From positions 576,953 through 640,952 of the forward strand of contig NZ_KE161030.1 of assembly GCF_000412335.2 (NCBI RefSeq): a stretch of DNA of 64,000 bases, in the 5' to 3' direction. The DNA comes from Cedecea davisae DSM 4568. GTDB lineage: Bacteria; Pseudomonadota; Gammaproteobacteria; Enterobacterales; Enterobacteriaceae. Positions 50,862-60,622 of the stretch are shown here, piece after piece. A program made the translations under genes and the position numbers. The notes beneath the pieces are model-generated. The model made no database searches and was not told the DNA's origin. It was given only the letters and a program-made list of their open reading frames with translations. Each line of letters opens with the position of its first letter. The stretch's first letter is position 1.

Positions 50862-53003
50862 TTGAATACGATTGCAGTCATGGGGCCGCACGGCGTTTTT
50901 TACAAAGACGAGCCTATCAGGGAGCTGCATCGCGCCCTGGAGCTACAAGGCTTTCAGCTGATTTACCCGACCAACAGCACCGACCTCCTCAAGCTGATTG
51001 AGCACAACCCGCGTATCTGCGGCGTGGTGTTTGACTGGGACGAATACAGCCTTGATTTATGCAGTGAAATTAACCTGCTGAACGAAAACCTGCCGCTGTA
51101 CGCCTTTATCAATACCCACTCTTCGCTGGACGTCAGCGTTAACGAAATGCGCATGGCGCTGTGGTTCTTCGAGTATGCGTTGAGCGCCGCCGACGACATC
51201 GCCCTGCGCATTCGCCAGTACACCGCTGAGTATCTCGACACCATTACGCCACCGCTGACCAAAGCGCTTTTTACCTATGTGAAGGAAGGGAAATATACCT
51301 TCTGCACGCCGGGTCACATGGCGGGAACCGCTTACCAGAAAAGCCCGATTGGCTGTCTGTTCTACGATTTCTTTGGCGGCAACACGCTGAAGGCTGATGT
51401 CTCTATCTCGGTGACGGAGCTGGGGTCGCTGCTCGACCATACCGGGCCACATCTTGAGGCGGAAGAGTACATCGCCCGTACCTTTGGCGCCGAGCAAAGC
51501 TACATGGTGACTAACGGCACCTCGACCTCCAACAAAATCGTCGGCATGTATGCTGCGCCTTCCGGCAGCACTATTCTGGTGGATCGCAATTGCCACAAAT
51601 CGCTCACGCACCTGCTGATGATGACCAACCTGGTGCCAATCTGGCTGAAGCCGACGCGAAACGCATTGGGGATCCTTGGCGGTATTCCTCAGCGCGAATT
51701 TATGCGGGAAAATATCGAAAAGAAAGTGGCCGCAACGCCTGACGCCCAATGGCCGGTACATGCGGTGATCACCAACTCCACCTACGATGGCCTGCTGTAC
51801 AACACCGAATTTATCAAACAGACGCTGGATGTTCCGTCGATTCATTTTGACTCCGCATGGGTGCCTTATACCAACTTCCACCCAATCTATCAGGGTAAAA
51901 GCGGTATGAGCGGCGAACGCGTGCCGGGGAAAGTGATTTATGAAACGCAGTCTACCCACAAGCTGCTGGCGGCCTTTTCACAGGCTTCGCTGATCCATAT
52001 TAAAGGCGATTACAGCGAAGAGACTTTTAACGAAGCCTACATGATGCACACCACGACTTCTCCGAGCTACCCGCTGGTGGCGTCGATAGAAACGGCGGCG
52101 GCCATGCTGCGTGGTAACACCGGCAAGCGTTTGATTAACCGCTCCGTAGAGCGGGCGCTTCATTTCCGTCGTGAAGTGCAGCGTCTGCGTGAAGAGTCGG
52201 AAGACTGGTTCTTCGATATCTGGCAGCCGGAAAGTATTGATGAAGCGCAGTGCTGGCCTATTGCGCCGGGTGAAGAAGACTGGCACGGTTTCCGTGATGC
52301 CGATACGGATCATATGTATCTTGATCCTATCAAGGTTACGATCCTTACGCCGGGTATGAGCGAGCTGGGTGAAATGGCAGAGGAGGGGATCCCGGCCGCG
52401 CTAGTGGCGAAGTTCCTCGACGAGCGCGGCGTGGTGGTTGAGAAAACCGGGCCGTACAACCTGCTGTTTCTGTTCAGCATTGGCATTGATAAAACCAAGG
52501 CGCTAAGCCTGCTGCGCGGGCTGACCGAGTTTAAGCGCTCATACGATCTCAACCTGCGGGTGAAAAACATGCTGCCGGATCTCTACGCAGAAGATCCCGA
52601 CTTCTATCGCAACATGCGTATTCAGACGCTGGCGCAGGGTATCCATAAGCTTATCAAGCAGCATAATTTGCCCGACCTGATGCTGCGGGCGTTCGACGTG
52701 CTGCCGGAAATGAGAATGACGCCGCATGAAGCCTGGCAGCAGCAGGTGAAGGGCAATGTTGAAACGGTAGAGATTGAAGAGTTGCTGGGGCGCGTGTCGG
52801 CCAACATGATCCTGCCTTATCCTCCCGGCGTGCCGGTCGTGATGCCTGGGGAAGTTATTACCAAACAGAGCCGCGCGGTGCTCGACTTCCTGCTGATGCT
52901 TTGCTCGGTGGGTGAGCATTACCCCGGTTTTGAAACAGATATTCATGGCGCAAAACTCGGCGACGATGGGATCTACAGGGTACGAGTCTTAAAAGAGGCC
53001 TGA
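50862..53003 (+). CDS. ldcC: Constitutive lysine decarboxylase LdcC
   Basis: LdcC decarboxylates lysine to cadaverine; in E. coli it is the constitutive counterpart of the acid-induced CadA. The 713-residue protein has an N-terminal wing domain (DWDEYSLDLCSEIN), then the fold-type I PLP core: TNGTSTSNKIVGM, the PLP Asp in FDSAWVPYTNFHP, and the Schiff-base Lys in TQSTHKLLAAFSQ. The C-terminal domain follows. The start is TTG (50862) with a near-perfect AGGAGGTG eight bases away. Identification as LdcC and not CadA rests on its place between accA and yaeR. Confidence 0.93.
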   Translation: MNTIAVMGPHGVFYKDEPIRELHRALELQGFQLIYPTNSTDLLKLIEHNPRICGVVFDWDEYSLDLCSEINLLNENLPLYAFINTHSSLDVSVNEMRMALWFFEYALSAADDIALRIRQYTAEYLDTITPPLTKALFTYVKEGKYTFCTPGHMAGTAYQKSPIGCLFYDFFGGNTLKADVSISVTELGSLLDHTGPHLEAEEYIARTFGAEQSYMVTNGTSTSNKIVGMYAAPSGSTILVDRNCHKSLTHLLMMTNLVPIWLKPTRNALGILGGIPQREFMRENIEKKVAATPDAQWPVHAVITNSTYDGLLYNTEFIKQTLDVPSIHFDSAWVPYTNFHPIYQGKSGMSGERVPGKVIYETQSTHKLLAAFSQASLIHIKGDYSEETFNEAYMMHTTTSPSYPLVASIETAAAMLRGNTGKRLINRSVERALHFRREVQRLREESEDWFFDIWQPESIDEAQCWPIAPGEEDWHGFRDADTDHMYLDPIKVTILTPGMSELGEMAEEGIPAALVAKFLDERGVVVEKTGPYNLLFLFSIGIDKTKALSLLRGLTEFKRSYDLNLRVKNMLPDLYAEDPDFYRNMRIQTLAQGIHKLIKQHNLPDLMLRAFDVLPEMRMTPHEAWQQQVKGNVETVEIEELLGRVSANMILPYPPGVPVVMPGEVITKQSRAVLDFLLMLCSVGEHYPGFETDIHGAKLGDDGIYRVRVLKEA

Positions 53004-53060
53004 GTGCTTGATTTGCAATGAAGCGGTGTTACCGTGCCAGAATAGATTAAGGAGCATCCT

Positions 53061-53450
53061 ATGCTGGGTTTAAAACAGATTCATCACGTCGCTATTATCG
53101 CGTCGGACTACGAGCGCAGTAAGCAGTTTTATTGTGATGTGCTGGAATTCACGCTTGAAGCTGAAGTGTATCGCAAAGAACGAGATTCCTGGAAAGGTGA
53201 CCTGGCGCTCAACGGGCAATACGTTATTGAGCTGTTTTCTTTCCCGTTCCCGCCCGCTCGCCCGAGCCGCCCGGAAGCCTGCGGGCTTCGTCACCTGGCG
53301 TTTAGCGTCGATAATATCGAGCAGGCGATTACGCACCTTGAAAGCCATGGCGTAAAATGCGAGCCGGTTCGTATTGATCCATATACCGATAAGCGTTTTA
53401 CCTTCTTTAGCGATCCCGACGGTTTGCCGCTGGAACTTTATCAACAGTAG
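53061..53450 (+). CDS. yaeR: VOC (glyoxalase/bleomycin resistance) family protein YaeR
   Basis: This is a small metalloenzyme-like protein of the vicinal oxygen chelate superfamily. It has two beta-alpha-beta-beta-beta modules. Candidate metal ligands are His in IHHVAII near the start, the Glu in YVIELF, His in LRHLAFSV and Glu in LPLELYQQ at the end, the pattern of glyoxalase I-type enzymes. It is 129 residues, as in E. coli YaeR. The substrate is not known. It sits between ldcC and tilS on the same strand. Confidence 0.9.
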   Translation: MLGLKQIHHVAIIASDYERSKQFYCDVLEFTLEAEVYRKERDSWKGDLALNGQYVIELFSFPFPPARPSRPEACGLRHLAFSVDNIEQAITHLESHGVKCEPVRIDPYTDKRFTFFSDPDGLPLELYQQ

Positions 53451-53512
53451 CCCTTGCCAGCGCTCTCAATGCCCGGTAACTTTCCGGGCAAATACCTCGT
53501 AACTATCGAACT

Positions 53513-54820
53513 ATGACAATCCGCGAACTTCAGTCCTTTCTGCTTCCTCACCGCCGGCTGCTGGTGGCGTTCAGCGGTGGGCTGGATTCGACCGTTTTGC
53601 TTCACCAACTGGCCACGCTGCGGGATTCTTTAGCCCCTGAGCTGGAGATCCGGGCGATGCATATCCATCACGGTCTTAGCCCGAAGGCGGATAGCTGGGT
53701 GGAACATTGCCGCACTTTATGTCGCCGCTGGTTAGTGCCTTTCGATGTCGCTTACGTGCAGCTTCCTTCCGGTGGCCAGGGGATTGAGGGAGAGGCGCGG
53801 GCGGCGCGTTATCAGGCGCTGTCAGGCTCTCTTTTAACCGAAGAAGTGCTGCTGACGGCCCAGCACCTGGATGATCAGTGTGAAACCTTCCTGCTGGCTT
53901 TGAAACGCGGCAGCGGCCCTGCCGGTTTAGCGTCAATGCCCGCAAAATTACCGTTTGCCAATACTCTATTGCTTCGCCCGCTGCTGGCGACTTCGCGCGC
54001 TCAGCTTGAGGAGTGGGCGCTGGCTCATCAACTTAGCTGGATAGAAGATGAGAGCAACGGGGATGATAAATACGACCGCAATTTCCTGCGCCTGCGGATT
54101 GTGCCTTTGCTACAACAGCGCTGGCCGCATTTTGCCCGCAGCGTAGCCCGCAGCGCCGACCTGTGCGGCGAGCAGGAACAGCTGCTTGATGAGCTTCTGG
54201 CCGAACAGCTTGCCGGGCTGATGTCGCCCCAGGGCGCTTTGCTTATTGAGCCGCTATGCACGGTAAGCGAAGCCCGGCGTTTTGCCTTATTGCGCCGCTG
54301 GCTGGGGCATCACCGGGCGGCTATGCCATCGCGGGCGGCGCTTCAGCGCCTGTGGCAAGAAGTGGCGTTGAGCCGGGAGGATGCTAATCCTCGCCTTCGC
54401 CTGGGTGAGTATGAAATTCGCCGCTTTCAGGGCGAACTTTATTGGGTTCCGCTGCGGGCAATAGACAAAGAGAGCGTTTATCCGTGGCCCGCCCCTCATC
54501 GGCCGCTTTCTCTTCCCGGCATCGGGACCGTTTCTCTTCAGGAAAGCGGGACTGCGGTGCGTGCTCCGATAGAAGGCGAAGCGGTGAGCCTGCGCTTTAA
54601 GGCTTCAGGATTGCAGCATATTGTTGGGCGGGATAAAGGGCGTCCGCTTAAAAAAATCTGGCAGGAATTGCGCATTCCGCCCTGGCAGCGGGATATCACT
54701 CCGCTGCTGTTTTATGGCGAACAGTTGATTGCTGCTCCGGGAGTGTTTGTCACTCGTGAAGGGCAGGCGACAGAAAATTCATGCTGGCATATAGACTGGC
54801 AACAAGGAAGGGAAGAATGA
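53513..54820 (+). CDS. tilS: tRNA(Ile)-lysidine synthetase
   Basis: TilS attaches lysine to C34 of tRNA(Ile2), changing both its codon reading (AUG to AUA) and its charging. The N-type ATP-pyrophosphatase P-loop is [14 protein letters not shown]. The [11 protein letters not shown] and [18 protein letters not shown] segments complete the catalytic site, and the C-terminal TilS-specific domains end near [10 protein letters not shown]. It is 435 residues. Its stop overlaps the start of a small cytochrome c gene by four bases, which is not the E. coli arrangement. Confidence 0.95.
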   Translation: MTIRELQSFLLPHRRLLVAFSGGLDSTVLLHQLATLRDSLAPELEIRAMHIHHGLSPKADSWVEHCRTLCRRWLVPFDVAYVQLPSGGQGIEGEARAARYQALSGSLLTEEVLLTAQHLDDQCETFLLALKRGSGPAGLASMPAKLPFANTLLLRPLLATSRAQLEEWALAHQLSWIEDESNGDDKYDRNFLRLRIVPLLQQRWPHFARSVARSADLCGEQEQLLDELLAEQLAGLMSPQGALLIEPLCTVSEARRFALLRRWLGHHRAAMPSRAALQRLWQEVALSREDANPRLRLGEYEIRRFQGELYWVPLRAIDKESVYPWPAPHRPLSLPGIGTVSLQESGTAVRAPIEGEAVSLRFKASGLQHIVGRDKGRPLKKIWQELRIPPWQRDITPLLFYGEQLIAAPGVFVTREGQATENSCWHIDWQQGREE

Positions 54821-55128
54821 AAAAGGCGGTGTTATTGCTGGGGTTGATGATTTGTAGCTTGTCTGCGCTGGCAAAAGGCAATGCTGAGGCCGGTGAGCAG
54901 AAAGCGATGATGTGCGTGGCCTGCCACGGCGCAAGCGGCACCGCGTCCGCCCCCCTTTACCCGAACCTGGCCGGGCAGCAAGAGGCGTATCTGGAGCATT
55001 CTCTCCAGGCCTATAAAAAAGGGGAGCGCAGCGGCGGGCAGGCAGAAATCATGAAGGCTTATGTCAGCGGGCTTTCCGATGAAGACATCAGTAATCTGGC
55101 GGCATATTACGCCTCAATGAAGCCTTAA
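54817..55128 (+). CDS. Small periplasmic class I cytochrome c
   Basis: The gene encodes 103 residues: a signal peptide ([18 protein letters not shown]), then one haem-binding motif CVACH (Cys33, Cys36, His37) and a likely axial Met79 in [16 protein letters not shown]. The C-terminal helix [12 protein letters not shown] is typical of the c553/c4-like family. It should be exported by Sec and given haem by the Ccm system. It starts four bases inside tilS (ATGA), with AAGGAAGGGAAG upstream, so it is probably translationally coupled. K-12 has no gene here. No oxidase or dehydrogenase partner is nearby, so its electron donor and acceptor are unknown. Confidence 0.9.
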   Translation: MKKAVLLLGLMICSLSALAKGNAEAGEQKAMMCVACHGASGTASAPLYPNLAGQQEAYLEHSLQAYKKGERSGGQAEIMKAYVSGLSDEDISNLAAYYASMKP

Positions 55129-55130
55129 AA

Positions 55131-55163
55131 CAAAACGGGCAACCACCTGGGCTGCCCGTTTTG
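55131..55163. terminator. Terminator after the cytochrome gene, shared with rof
   Basis: CAAAACGGGCA and TGCCCGTTTTG form an 11-bp stem. A- and T-rich flanks on both sides suit the two convergent genes. Confidence 0.85.
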
Positions 55164-55183
55164 TGTTTATGCGGTTACTACAG

Positions 55184-55444
55184 TTATTCAACGCTGACCA
55201 CGATAGTGCCAATTTCAGGGTGGCTGAAGCTGTTAATCTTATCGAGGCGGACTTCACGCGAGGCACCGGCATCATCGACAATCAGATATTCGACGTTTTT
55301 ACGAGAAACCAGGTCGCTCGCCTTGGCTTTGAAAATCTCCCCGTCTTTTAACTCCAGCGTCAGTAACAAATGCTGCTGGCAGGCGAGCTCGAGATTGTCA
55401 TAATCATCACAATTGATGGGTTGATAGGCATCATTCATTGACAT
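55184..55444 (-). CDS. rof: Rho-binding antiterminator (YaeO)
   Basis: Rof binds the Rho hexamer next to the primary RNA site and reduces Rho-dependent termination. It is 86 residues with a Sm-like fold. The conserved N-terminal acidic stretch [16 protein letters not shown] provides the Rho contact, and the C-terminal strands [13 protein letters not shown] complete the barrel. It overlaps the end of yaeP by 14 bases, and the pair is expressed away from yaeQ. Confidence 0.94.
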   Translation of the reverse strand: MSMNDAYQPINCDDYDNLELACQQHLLLTLELKDGEIFKAKASDLVSRKNVEYLIVDDAGASREVRLDKINSFSHPEIGTIVVSVE

Positions 55445-55631
55445 AATCGCTCACCAGTAAGTTCGCGGCAGCATACGCCGCCTGTTCCCTGATTGACTCT
55501 GAGACGGCCTCGCTGGAAGCCACTTCATTCAGAGCCTTCAATACGCATCCTAAGGCATCAGGAATGTAGCCTAAGTCACCGCTGGCAATTTCCGCATAGC
55601 GTTGTCGAACCAATTCACAATACTTTTCCAC
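55431..55631 (-). CDS. yaeP: UPF0253 family protein YaeP
   Basis: This is a 66-residue protein of unknown function, restricted to gammaproteobacteria as far as I know. It is all-helical in appearance ([17 protein letters not shown], then [12 protein letters not shown] and [19 protein letters not shown]) with no signal peptide. The start is GTG (55631), with AGGAGGGTAT immediately upstream; the open frame continues to 55712 but without conservation. It overlaps rof by 14 bases, so the two proteins are likely co-produced. That link to Rho control is only positional. Confidence 0.88.
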   Translation of the reverse strand: MEKYCELVRQRYAEIASGDLGYIPDALGCVLKALNEVASSEAVSESIREQAAYAAANLLVSDYVNE

Positions 55632-55833
55632 ATACCCTCCTCTCAGAGTCCCAACTTCAGACCTATTCGTGGGGTCAAATCTAAGCCTACGAAGATAAAC
55701 TCTGTTTAGCAAGGTGACTATACCACAGCAATGTAACCGATATCAGTAAGGCAAGGGGATGCAGCCACAATCGATAACAGCGTTTTTCAGTAGATTTCGC
55801 TACAATGGCACCAACTGTGTATGGAGAAGTGTA

Positions 55834-56376
55834 ATGGCGTTAAAAGCGACAATTTATAAGGCGACGGTGAATGTGGCCGATCTCGATCGGAATCGGTTTA
55901 TGGACAGCAGCCTGACGCTGGCACGCCACCCTTCTGAGACTCAGGAACGCATGATGTTGCGCCTGCTGGCATGGATTAAATATGCGGATGAGCGGCTGGA
56001 GTTTACCCGCGGGCTGAGCGCAGAAGAAGAGCCGGAGATCTGGCGTAAAAACGATCATCTGGGCATTGATTTATGGGTTGAGCTTGGGCTACCGGAAGAG
56101 CGCCGGGTGAAAAAAGCCTGTAGTCAGTCGGCCGAGGTGGCATTGTTTACCTATAATAGTCGGGCAGCGCAGGTTTGGTGGCAGCAAAACCAAAACCGCC
56201 TCAGCCAGTTTAAAAACCTGTCTATCTGGTATCTGGATGACGAGCAGCTGGCGAAGCTGAGCGAGTTCGGCACGCGCACCATGAATTTGCAGGCTACCAT
56301 CCAGGACGGCGCTATCTGGCTTTCAGACAGCGAGAATAATCTGGAAATTCACTTTACGGCCTGGCAGCAGCGATGA
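55834..56376 (+). CDS. yaeQ: YaeQ family protein
   Basis: YaeQ is a 180-residue soluble protein. Its fold belongs to the PD-(D/E)xK nuclease-like group, although catalytic function is unproven. Conserved segments are [19 protein letters not shown] at the start, the central [15 protein letters not shown], and the C-terminal [14 protein letters not shown]. It was once proposed as an RfaH suppressor in other enterobacteria. The start is ATG at 55834. A candidate -10 (TACAAT, 55801-55806) has only a weak -35. It overlaps arfB by four bases. Confidence 0.9.
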   Translation: MALKATIYKATVNVADLDRNRFMDSSLTLARHPSETQERMMLRLLAWIKYADERLEFTRGLSAEEEPEIWRKNDHLGIDLWVELGLPEERRVKKACSQSAEVALFTYNSRAAQVWWQQNQNRLSQFKNLSIWYLDDEQLAKLSEFGTRTMNLQATIQDGAIWLSDSENNLEIHFTAWQQR

Positions 56377-56795
56377 TTTCCGTTTCCAGGACGGTATCAA
56401 TCCCGGACAATGAAGTGACGATTACCGCCATTCGTGCCCAGGGGGCGGGCGGGCAGCATGTGAATAAAACCTCAACGGCTATTCACTTGCGCTTTGATAT
56501 CCCTGCCTCAAGCCTGCCGGAGTCGTATAAGATACGTCTGCTGGCCGTAAGCCACCATTTAATCACGCCTGAAGGCGTGGTGGTGATTAAGGCCCAGGAA
56601 TACCGAAGCCAGGAGATGAACCGCGAAGCGGCGGTGGCTCGCCTGGTTTCACTGATACAAGAATTAACCGTAGTGCAGAAAAGCCGCCGGGCCACCAGGC
56701 CAACGCGGGCTTCTAAAGAGCGTCGTCTGGCTTCCAAATCGCAGAAGTCGACAACCAAAGCGCTACGCGGCAAGGTTAGCCGCCATCCGGAATAG
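56373..56795 (+). CDS. arfB: Alternative ribosome-rescue factor ArfB
   Basis: ArfB (YaeJ) is a codon-independent peptidyl-tRNA hydrolase that frees ribosomes stalled on messages without a stop codon. The GGQ catalytic loop is in [16 protein letters not shown], and the basic C-terminal tail ([19 protein letters not shown]) inserts into the mRNA channel. It is 140 residues, as in E. coli. Its ATG overlaps the yaeQ stop (ATGA). Confidence 0.95.
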   Translation: MISVSRTVSIPDNEVTITAIRAQGAGGQHVNKTSTAIHLRFDIPASSLPESYKIRLLAVSHHLITPEGVVVIKAQEYRSQEMNREAAVARLVSLIQELTVVQKSRRATRPTRASKERRLASKSQKSTTKALRGKVSRHPE

Positions 56796-56832
56796 TGGCT
56801 AACCTCAGGACAACAGCATAAGGATAAGAAGC

Positions 56833-57522
56833 ATGAAAAAGAGTTTTCTGGCGGTGCTGGCGGCACTTAGCCTGTTCACGCTGTTTGGCTGTAATAACCG
56901 CAGTGAAACCCAAACCCTGATCCCGGCTCAGGCCGCCGAGTTGACGCCTATGCAGCAAAGCTACCGCGGCGTGATCCCATGCGCGGACTGCGAGGGAATT
57001 GAGACTTCACTGTTCCTGGAAAAAGATGGCACCTGGGTGATGAACCAGAGCTATCAGGGCAAAGGAGCCTCTTTCGGTAGTTACGGCACTTGGGCGCGTA
57101 CCGCGGATAAACTGGTGTTAACCGATAGCGAAGGCGAAAAGCAGTATTTCCATCCGAAGGGCGATAGCCTGGTTATGCTGGATCGCGAAGGTAACCCGAT
57201 TGAATCGCAGTTCAACTATACGTTGAAGGCGGTTAACGCGGCGCTGCCGTCAACGCCGATGCCGATGAAAGGGAAATATAAATATATGGCGGATGCAGCC
57301 GTCTTCCAGGATTGCGCCACCGGCAAGACCTTTGCCGTAGCGGATAATGCCGAACTGGAAAGAGGCTATGCTGCGGCTCGCGGTAAGAATAGCGCCCCGG
57401 TTCTGCTGGTGGTTGAAGGCCACTTTACGCTTCAGGCTTCCCCTGACAGCGGCGAACTGCAAAAAGCGCTGGTCGCCGACAAAGGCGCAAAATTCAGGCC
57501 CGGCAAAGAGTGTAACGACTAA
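56833..57522 (+). CDS. nlpE: Outer-membrane lipoprotein NlpE, Cpx activator
   Basis: NlpE (CutF) is a lipoprotein that signals surface contact and lipoprotein or disulfide faults to the CpxA sensor. The 229-residue precursor has a lipobox LFTLFGC with the acylated Cys. The N-terminal domain has the redox pair CADC in VIPCADCEGIETSL, and the C-terminal OB-like domain has a second pair, in QDCATGKTF and GKECND. The upstream gene is arfB. K-12 has yaeF between nlpE and proS; here the two are separated only by a bidirectional terminator. Confidence 0.94.
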   Translation: MKKSFLAVLAALSLFTLFGCNNRSETQTLIPAQAAELTPMQQSYRGVIPCADCEGIETSLFLEKDGTWVMNQSYQGKGASFGSYGTWARTADKLVLTDSEGEKQYFHPKGDSLVMLDREGNPIESQFNYTLKAVNAALPSTPMPMKGKYKYMADAAVFQDCATGKTFAVADNAELERGYAAARGKNSAPVLLVVEGHFTLQASPDSGELQKALVADKGAKFRPGKECND

Positions 57523-57526
57523 AAAC

Positions 57527-57553
57527 AAAAAGCCCTGCAATGCAGGGCTTTTT
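57527..57553. terminator. Bidirectional terminator between nlpE and proS
   Basis: AAAAAGCCCTG and CAGGGCTTTTT flank a five-base loop, with A/T runs suiting termination from both sides. Confidence 0.9.
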
Positions 57554-57570
57554 AATGGCTTCAACCAAAG

Positions 57571-59289
57571 TTAGCCTTTGATCTGTTTCACCAGGAAATC
57601 AACGATTTCATTGGTTTTGATCATCTGTTTCTCACCAGCACGGCGGTGTTTGTATTCAACTTCTTCGTTATCCAGATTACGGTCGCCGATAACGATAGTG
57701 TGAGGAATACCAATCAGCTCCATATCTGCAAACATCACGCCCGGACGCTCTTTACGGTCGTCCAGCAGCACGTCGATACCCTGAGCGCGCAGCGTGGTGT
57801 ACAGCTCTTCAGCAAGCTGCTGCACGCGGAAGGATTTGTGCATGTTCATCGGCAGAATGGCAACGTTGAACGGTGCGATGGCTTCCGGCCACAGAATGCC
57901 GCGATCGTCAAAGTTCTGCTCAATCGCCGCCGCGACAACGCGGGTTACGCCGATACCGTAGCAGCCCATGGTCAGCGTCTGATTGCGGCCATCTTCACCC
58001 TGTACCGCGGCTTTCAGCGCTTCAGAGTATTTGGTGCCCAGCTGGAAGATGTGACCCACTTCGATGCCACGCTTGATCATCAGCGTACCTTTGCCGTCCG
58101 GGCTTGGGTCGCCGGCGACAACGTTACGGATGTCTGCCACTTCCGGCAGCGCAACGTCACGCTCCCAGTTAATGCCGACAAAGTGCTTACCGTCGATGTT
58201 AGCGCCTGCGGCAAAATCACTCATCGCGGCTACGCTGCGGTCGATAACCACCGGGATTGGCAGATTGATTGGGCCAAGTGAGCCCGGGCCAGCTTTCGCT
58301 ACAGCACGGATTTCTTCTTCAGTAGCAAAAGTCAGCGGGCTGGCAACCTGAGGCAGTTTTTCAGCTTTGACTTCGTTCAGCTCGTGATCGCCACGTACCA
58401 GCAGAGCAACCAGCGGGTAAGCGCTGCCCTCGGTGGCTTTCACCAGCAGAGTTTTAACCGTTTTCTCGATTGGCAGGTTGAACTGCTCAACCAGCTCGGC
58501 GATGGTTTTTGCATTCGGGGTATCAATCTGGCTCATTTCAACGGTTGGTGCCGCACGGCCAGCCGCCGGAGCCAGCGCTTCAGCGAACTCGATATTTGCC
58601 GCGTAGTCAGAGCTGTCGGAGAAGATAACGTCATCTTCGCCGCTCTGTGCCAGCACCTGGAACTCGTGCGAAGCGCTGCCGCCGATGGAGCCGGTATCAG
58701 CCTGCACGGCGCGGAAATCAAGGCCCATGCGGGAGAAGATTTTGCTGTAGGCTTCATACATCTTGTCGTAAGTTTCCTGCAGCGATTCCTGAGAAGTATG
58801 GAAAGAGTAGGCATCTTTCATCAGGAATTCGCGAGAACGCATAACGCCAAAGCGCGGACGCACTTCGTCACGGAACTTGGTCTGGATCTGGAACAAGTTC
58901 AGCGGCAACTGCTTGTAAGAGCTCAGCTCGTTACGAATCAGGTCGGTGATAACTTCTTCGTGAGTTGGACCCAGTACAAACGGGCGCTCGCCGCGGTCAA
59001 CAAAACGCAGCAGCTCGGGGCCGTACTGCTCCCAACGTCCGCTCTCCTGCCACAGGTCGGCGGGCTGAACAACCGGCATGCACATTTCGATAGCACCGGC
59101 GTTGTTCATCTCTTCACGCACAATGTTTTCGACTTTCTTCAGGACGCGCAAACCGGTCGGCAACCAGGTGTATAAACCCGAGGCCAGCTTGCGGATCATC
59201 CCGGCGCGCAGCATCAGCTGGTGGCTGACCACTTCGGCGTCGGCAGGTGTCTCCTTCAGAGTGGAGAGCAGGTATTGGCTAGTACGCAT
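57571..59289 (-). CDS. proS: Prolyl-tRNA synthetase (bacterial type)
   Basis: ProS charges tRNA(Pro). The 572-residue class II enzyme has the catalytic core motifs [19 protein letters not shown] and [15 protein letters not shown]. An editing insertion of YbaK type (about residues 240-380) clears mischarged Ala-tRNA(Pro). Motif 3 is in [14 protein letters not shown]. The C-terminal anticodon-binding domain follows. It is the lone gene between nlpE and trmO on the minus strand, with 111 bases upstream for its promoter. Confidence 0.97.
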   Translation of the reverse strand: MRTSQYLLSTLKETPADAEVVSHQLMLRAGMIRKLASGLYTWLPTGLRVLKKVENIVREEMNNAGAIEMCMPVVQPADLWQESGRWEQYGPELLRFVDRGERPFVLGPTHEEVITDLIRNELSSYKQLPLNLFQIQTKFRDEVRPRFGVMRSREFLMKDAYSFHTSQESLQETYDKMYEAYSKIFSRMGLDFRAVQADTGSIGGSASHEFQVLAQSGEDDVIFSDSSDYAANIEFAEALAPAAGRAAPTVEMSQIDTPNAKTIAELVEQFNLPIEKTVKTLLVKATEGSAYPLVALLVRGDHELNEVKAEKLPQVASPLTFATEEEIRAVAKAGPGSLGPINLPIPVVIDRSVAAMSDFAAGANIDGKHFVGINWERDVALPEVADIRNVVAGDPSPDGKGTLMIKRGIEVGHIFQLGTKYSEALKAAVQGEDGRNQTLTMGCYGIGVTRVVAAAIEQNFDDRGILWPEAIAPFNVAILPMNMHKSFRVQQLAEELYTTLRAQGIDVLLDDRKERPGVMFADMELIGIPHTIVIGDRNLDNEEVEYKHRRAGEKQMIKTNEIVDFLVKQIKG

Positions 59290-59400
59290 GTTGTTACGGT
59301 TCCATTTGAACGGCGGATAACAGGCCTTAAGCGACCTGCTTCAAAAAAAGTGGTTTAGTTTACCAGTGTGGCAGAGATGTCAAAAGAGAGGGGCGCTAAA

Positions 59401-60108
59401 TTAACGTGCTTCGACGGCAAACACCTCAAACCCTTGCCCGGTAACGCGCCAGCGAACGTTAAAGTCCAGCAGCAGCACCGCGTAAGCTTTCCCCTCATCT
59501 TCGCCTTTACGGTAAGCGGGGCGGGGATCCTGAGCAAGAACCTGGCAAATGAAACGCGCAATATGCGGGTAGCGCGATTCAAGCTTTACCAGTTGCTGCT
59601 GTACTTCTGGCGTGAAGCTAACCTGCGTATCGGCCTCTGGCGCAAGCTGTGCATAGCCCGCACGAGCGTCAGGCAGGGCTTCGGCAAACGGCAGGTAGGG
59701 TTTGATATCCACGATGGGCGTGCCATCGACCAAATCAAGACTGCCCAGCTCCAGAATAACGTCATCTTTCTGGCAGCGAATCCCTTTTAACTCAACCAGA
59801 GACATGCCGATGGGGTTTGGGCGGAAGGTTGAGCGCGTAGCAAAAACGCCCATTCGCGCATTGCCGCCAAGACGAGGAGGGCGGACCGTTGGCCGCCAGC
59901 CGCCTTCCATCGTCTGATGGAAAACGAACAGCAGCCACAGGTGGCTGAAAGCCTCAAGCCCACGGACGGCATCGGCCTGGTTGTAGGGCGACAGCAGGTG
60001 TAGTTCACCGCCGCCGTCTTTCACCAAACCCGGCTGGCGCGGTACGGCAAACTTTTCTTTATATGGAGAGCGAATTACGCCAATTTGCGCAAACTGAAAA
60101 GGGGTCAT
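59401..60108 (-). CDS. trmO: tRNA (adenine(37)-N6)-methyltransferase TrmO
   Basis: TrmO (TsaA, YaeB) methylates N6 of t6A37 in tRNA(Thr), giving m6t6A, with SAM. It is not Rossmann-like but a single beta-barrel. Conserved are QIGVIRSPYKEKFAVPRQPG near the start, GGWRPTVRPPRLGGN, and the signature FATRSTFRPNPIGMSLVEL. The C-terminal domain is family-specific (DPRPAYRKGEDEG). The start MTPFQFAQ (60108) gives 235 residues; the upstream open frame overlaps rcsF and is rejected. It overlaps the rcsF stop by four bases. Confidence 0.94.
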   Translation of the reverse strand: MTPFQFAQIGVIRSPYKEKFAVPRQPGLVKDGGGELHLLSPYNQADAVRGLEAFSHLWLLFVFHQTMEGGWRPTVRPPRLGGNARMGVFATRSTFRPNPIGMSLVELKGIRCQKDDVILELGSLDLVDGTPIVDIKPYLPFAEALPDARAGYAQLAPEADTQVSFTPEVQQQLVKLESRYPHIARFICQVLAQDPRPAYRKGEDEGKAYAVLLLDFNVRWRVTGQGFEVFAVEAR

Positions 60109-60509
60109 TGCGCCGAAACTTGCAGCGCTGAGCCTACGCAAACCGCCTGGCGGTAGCATCCTGGAGCGCCGCTGGTAATATCGCAGCTGTGTAGCAGAAC
60201 GGCATTGGCTTTCATTTTCGAGGCGTTAATCTGCATGCGTTTACGCGCTGTCGGGATATTTGCAGGGGAGTCCTGATTACTTGCCTGGCAGGAATCGCCG
60301 CTGACTTCACCTAAGTCGCGGAAAGGCTTACCGACTAAATCTTCTGCGTTGGTGTAGATCCTGACCGGAGCGGGGCGGGGCGCTTTAGGTTTTTCGGTTT
60401 CGGTCTTCGGCGTTGCAGCCGTGCTTTGGACGGGTTCTACAGGGGATCTGCTTAGCATGGAACAGCCGCTCAGCATGAATGCCAATAAACAGATCGGTAA
60501 AGCACGCAT
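60105..60509 (-). CDS. rcsF: Outer-membrane lipoprotein RcsF, Rcs stress sensor
   Basis: RcsF senses outer-membrane and peptidoglycan damage and relieves IgaA inhibition of the Rcs phosphorelay; it is threaded through outer-membrane porins by BamA. The 134-residue precursor has the lipobox FMLSGC, then a Pro/Lys/Thr-rich linker (about residues 25-48) and a globular domain with four cysteines (DSCQAS, LHSCD, GCYRQAVC) that form the two non-consecutive disulfides. It is followed by trmO with a four-base overlap. BamA, encoded in the same window, is its known assembly partner. Confidence 0.95.
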   Translation of the reverse strand: MRALPICLLAFMLSGCSMLSRSPVEPVQSTAATPKTETEKPKAPRPAPVRIYTNAEDLVGKPFRDLGEVSGDSCQASNQDSPANIPTARKRMQINASKMKANAVLLHSCDITSGAPGCYRQAVCVGSALQVSAQ

Positions 60510-60565
60510 AATATTTCCTCAATGAATGTAAAACGGAAGACATTGAAGCAAGCTCGCAACAAAAT

Positions 60566-60590
60566 AACAAGGCGGGCTTGCGCCCGCCTG
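60566..60590 (-). terminator. Terminator after metQ
   Basis: GGCGGGC and GCCCGCC form a seven-base-pair stem with a four-base loop; the minus strand then reads TTGTTATTTTG. Confidence 0.8.
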
Positions 60591-60622
60591 TAATTATTTA
60601 CGCAAAACTGAATAATGAAATC

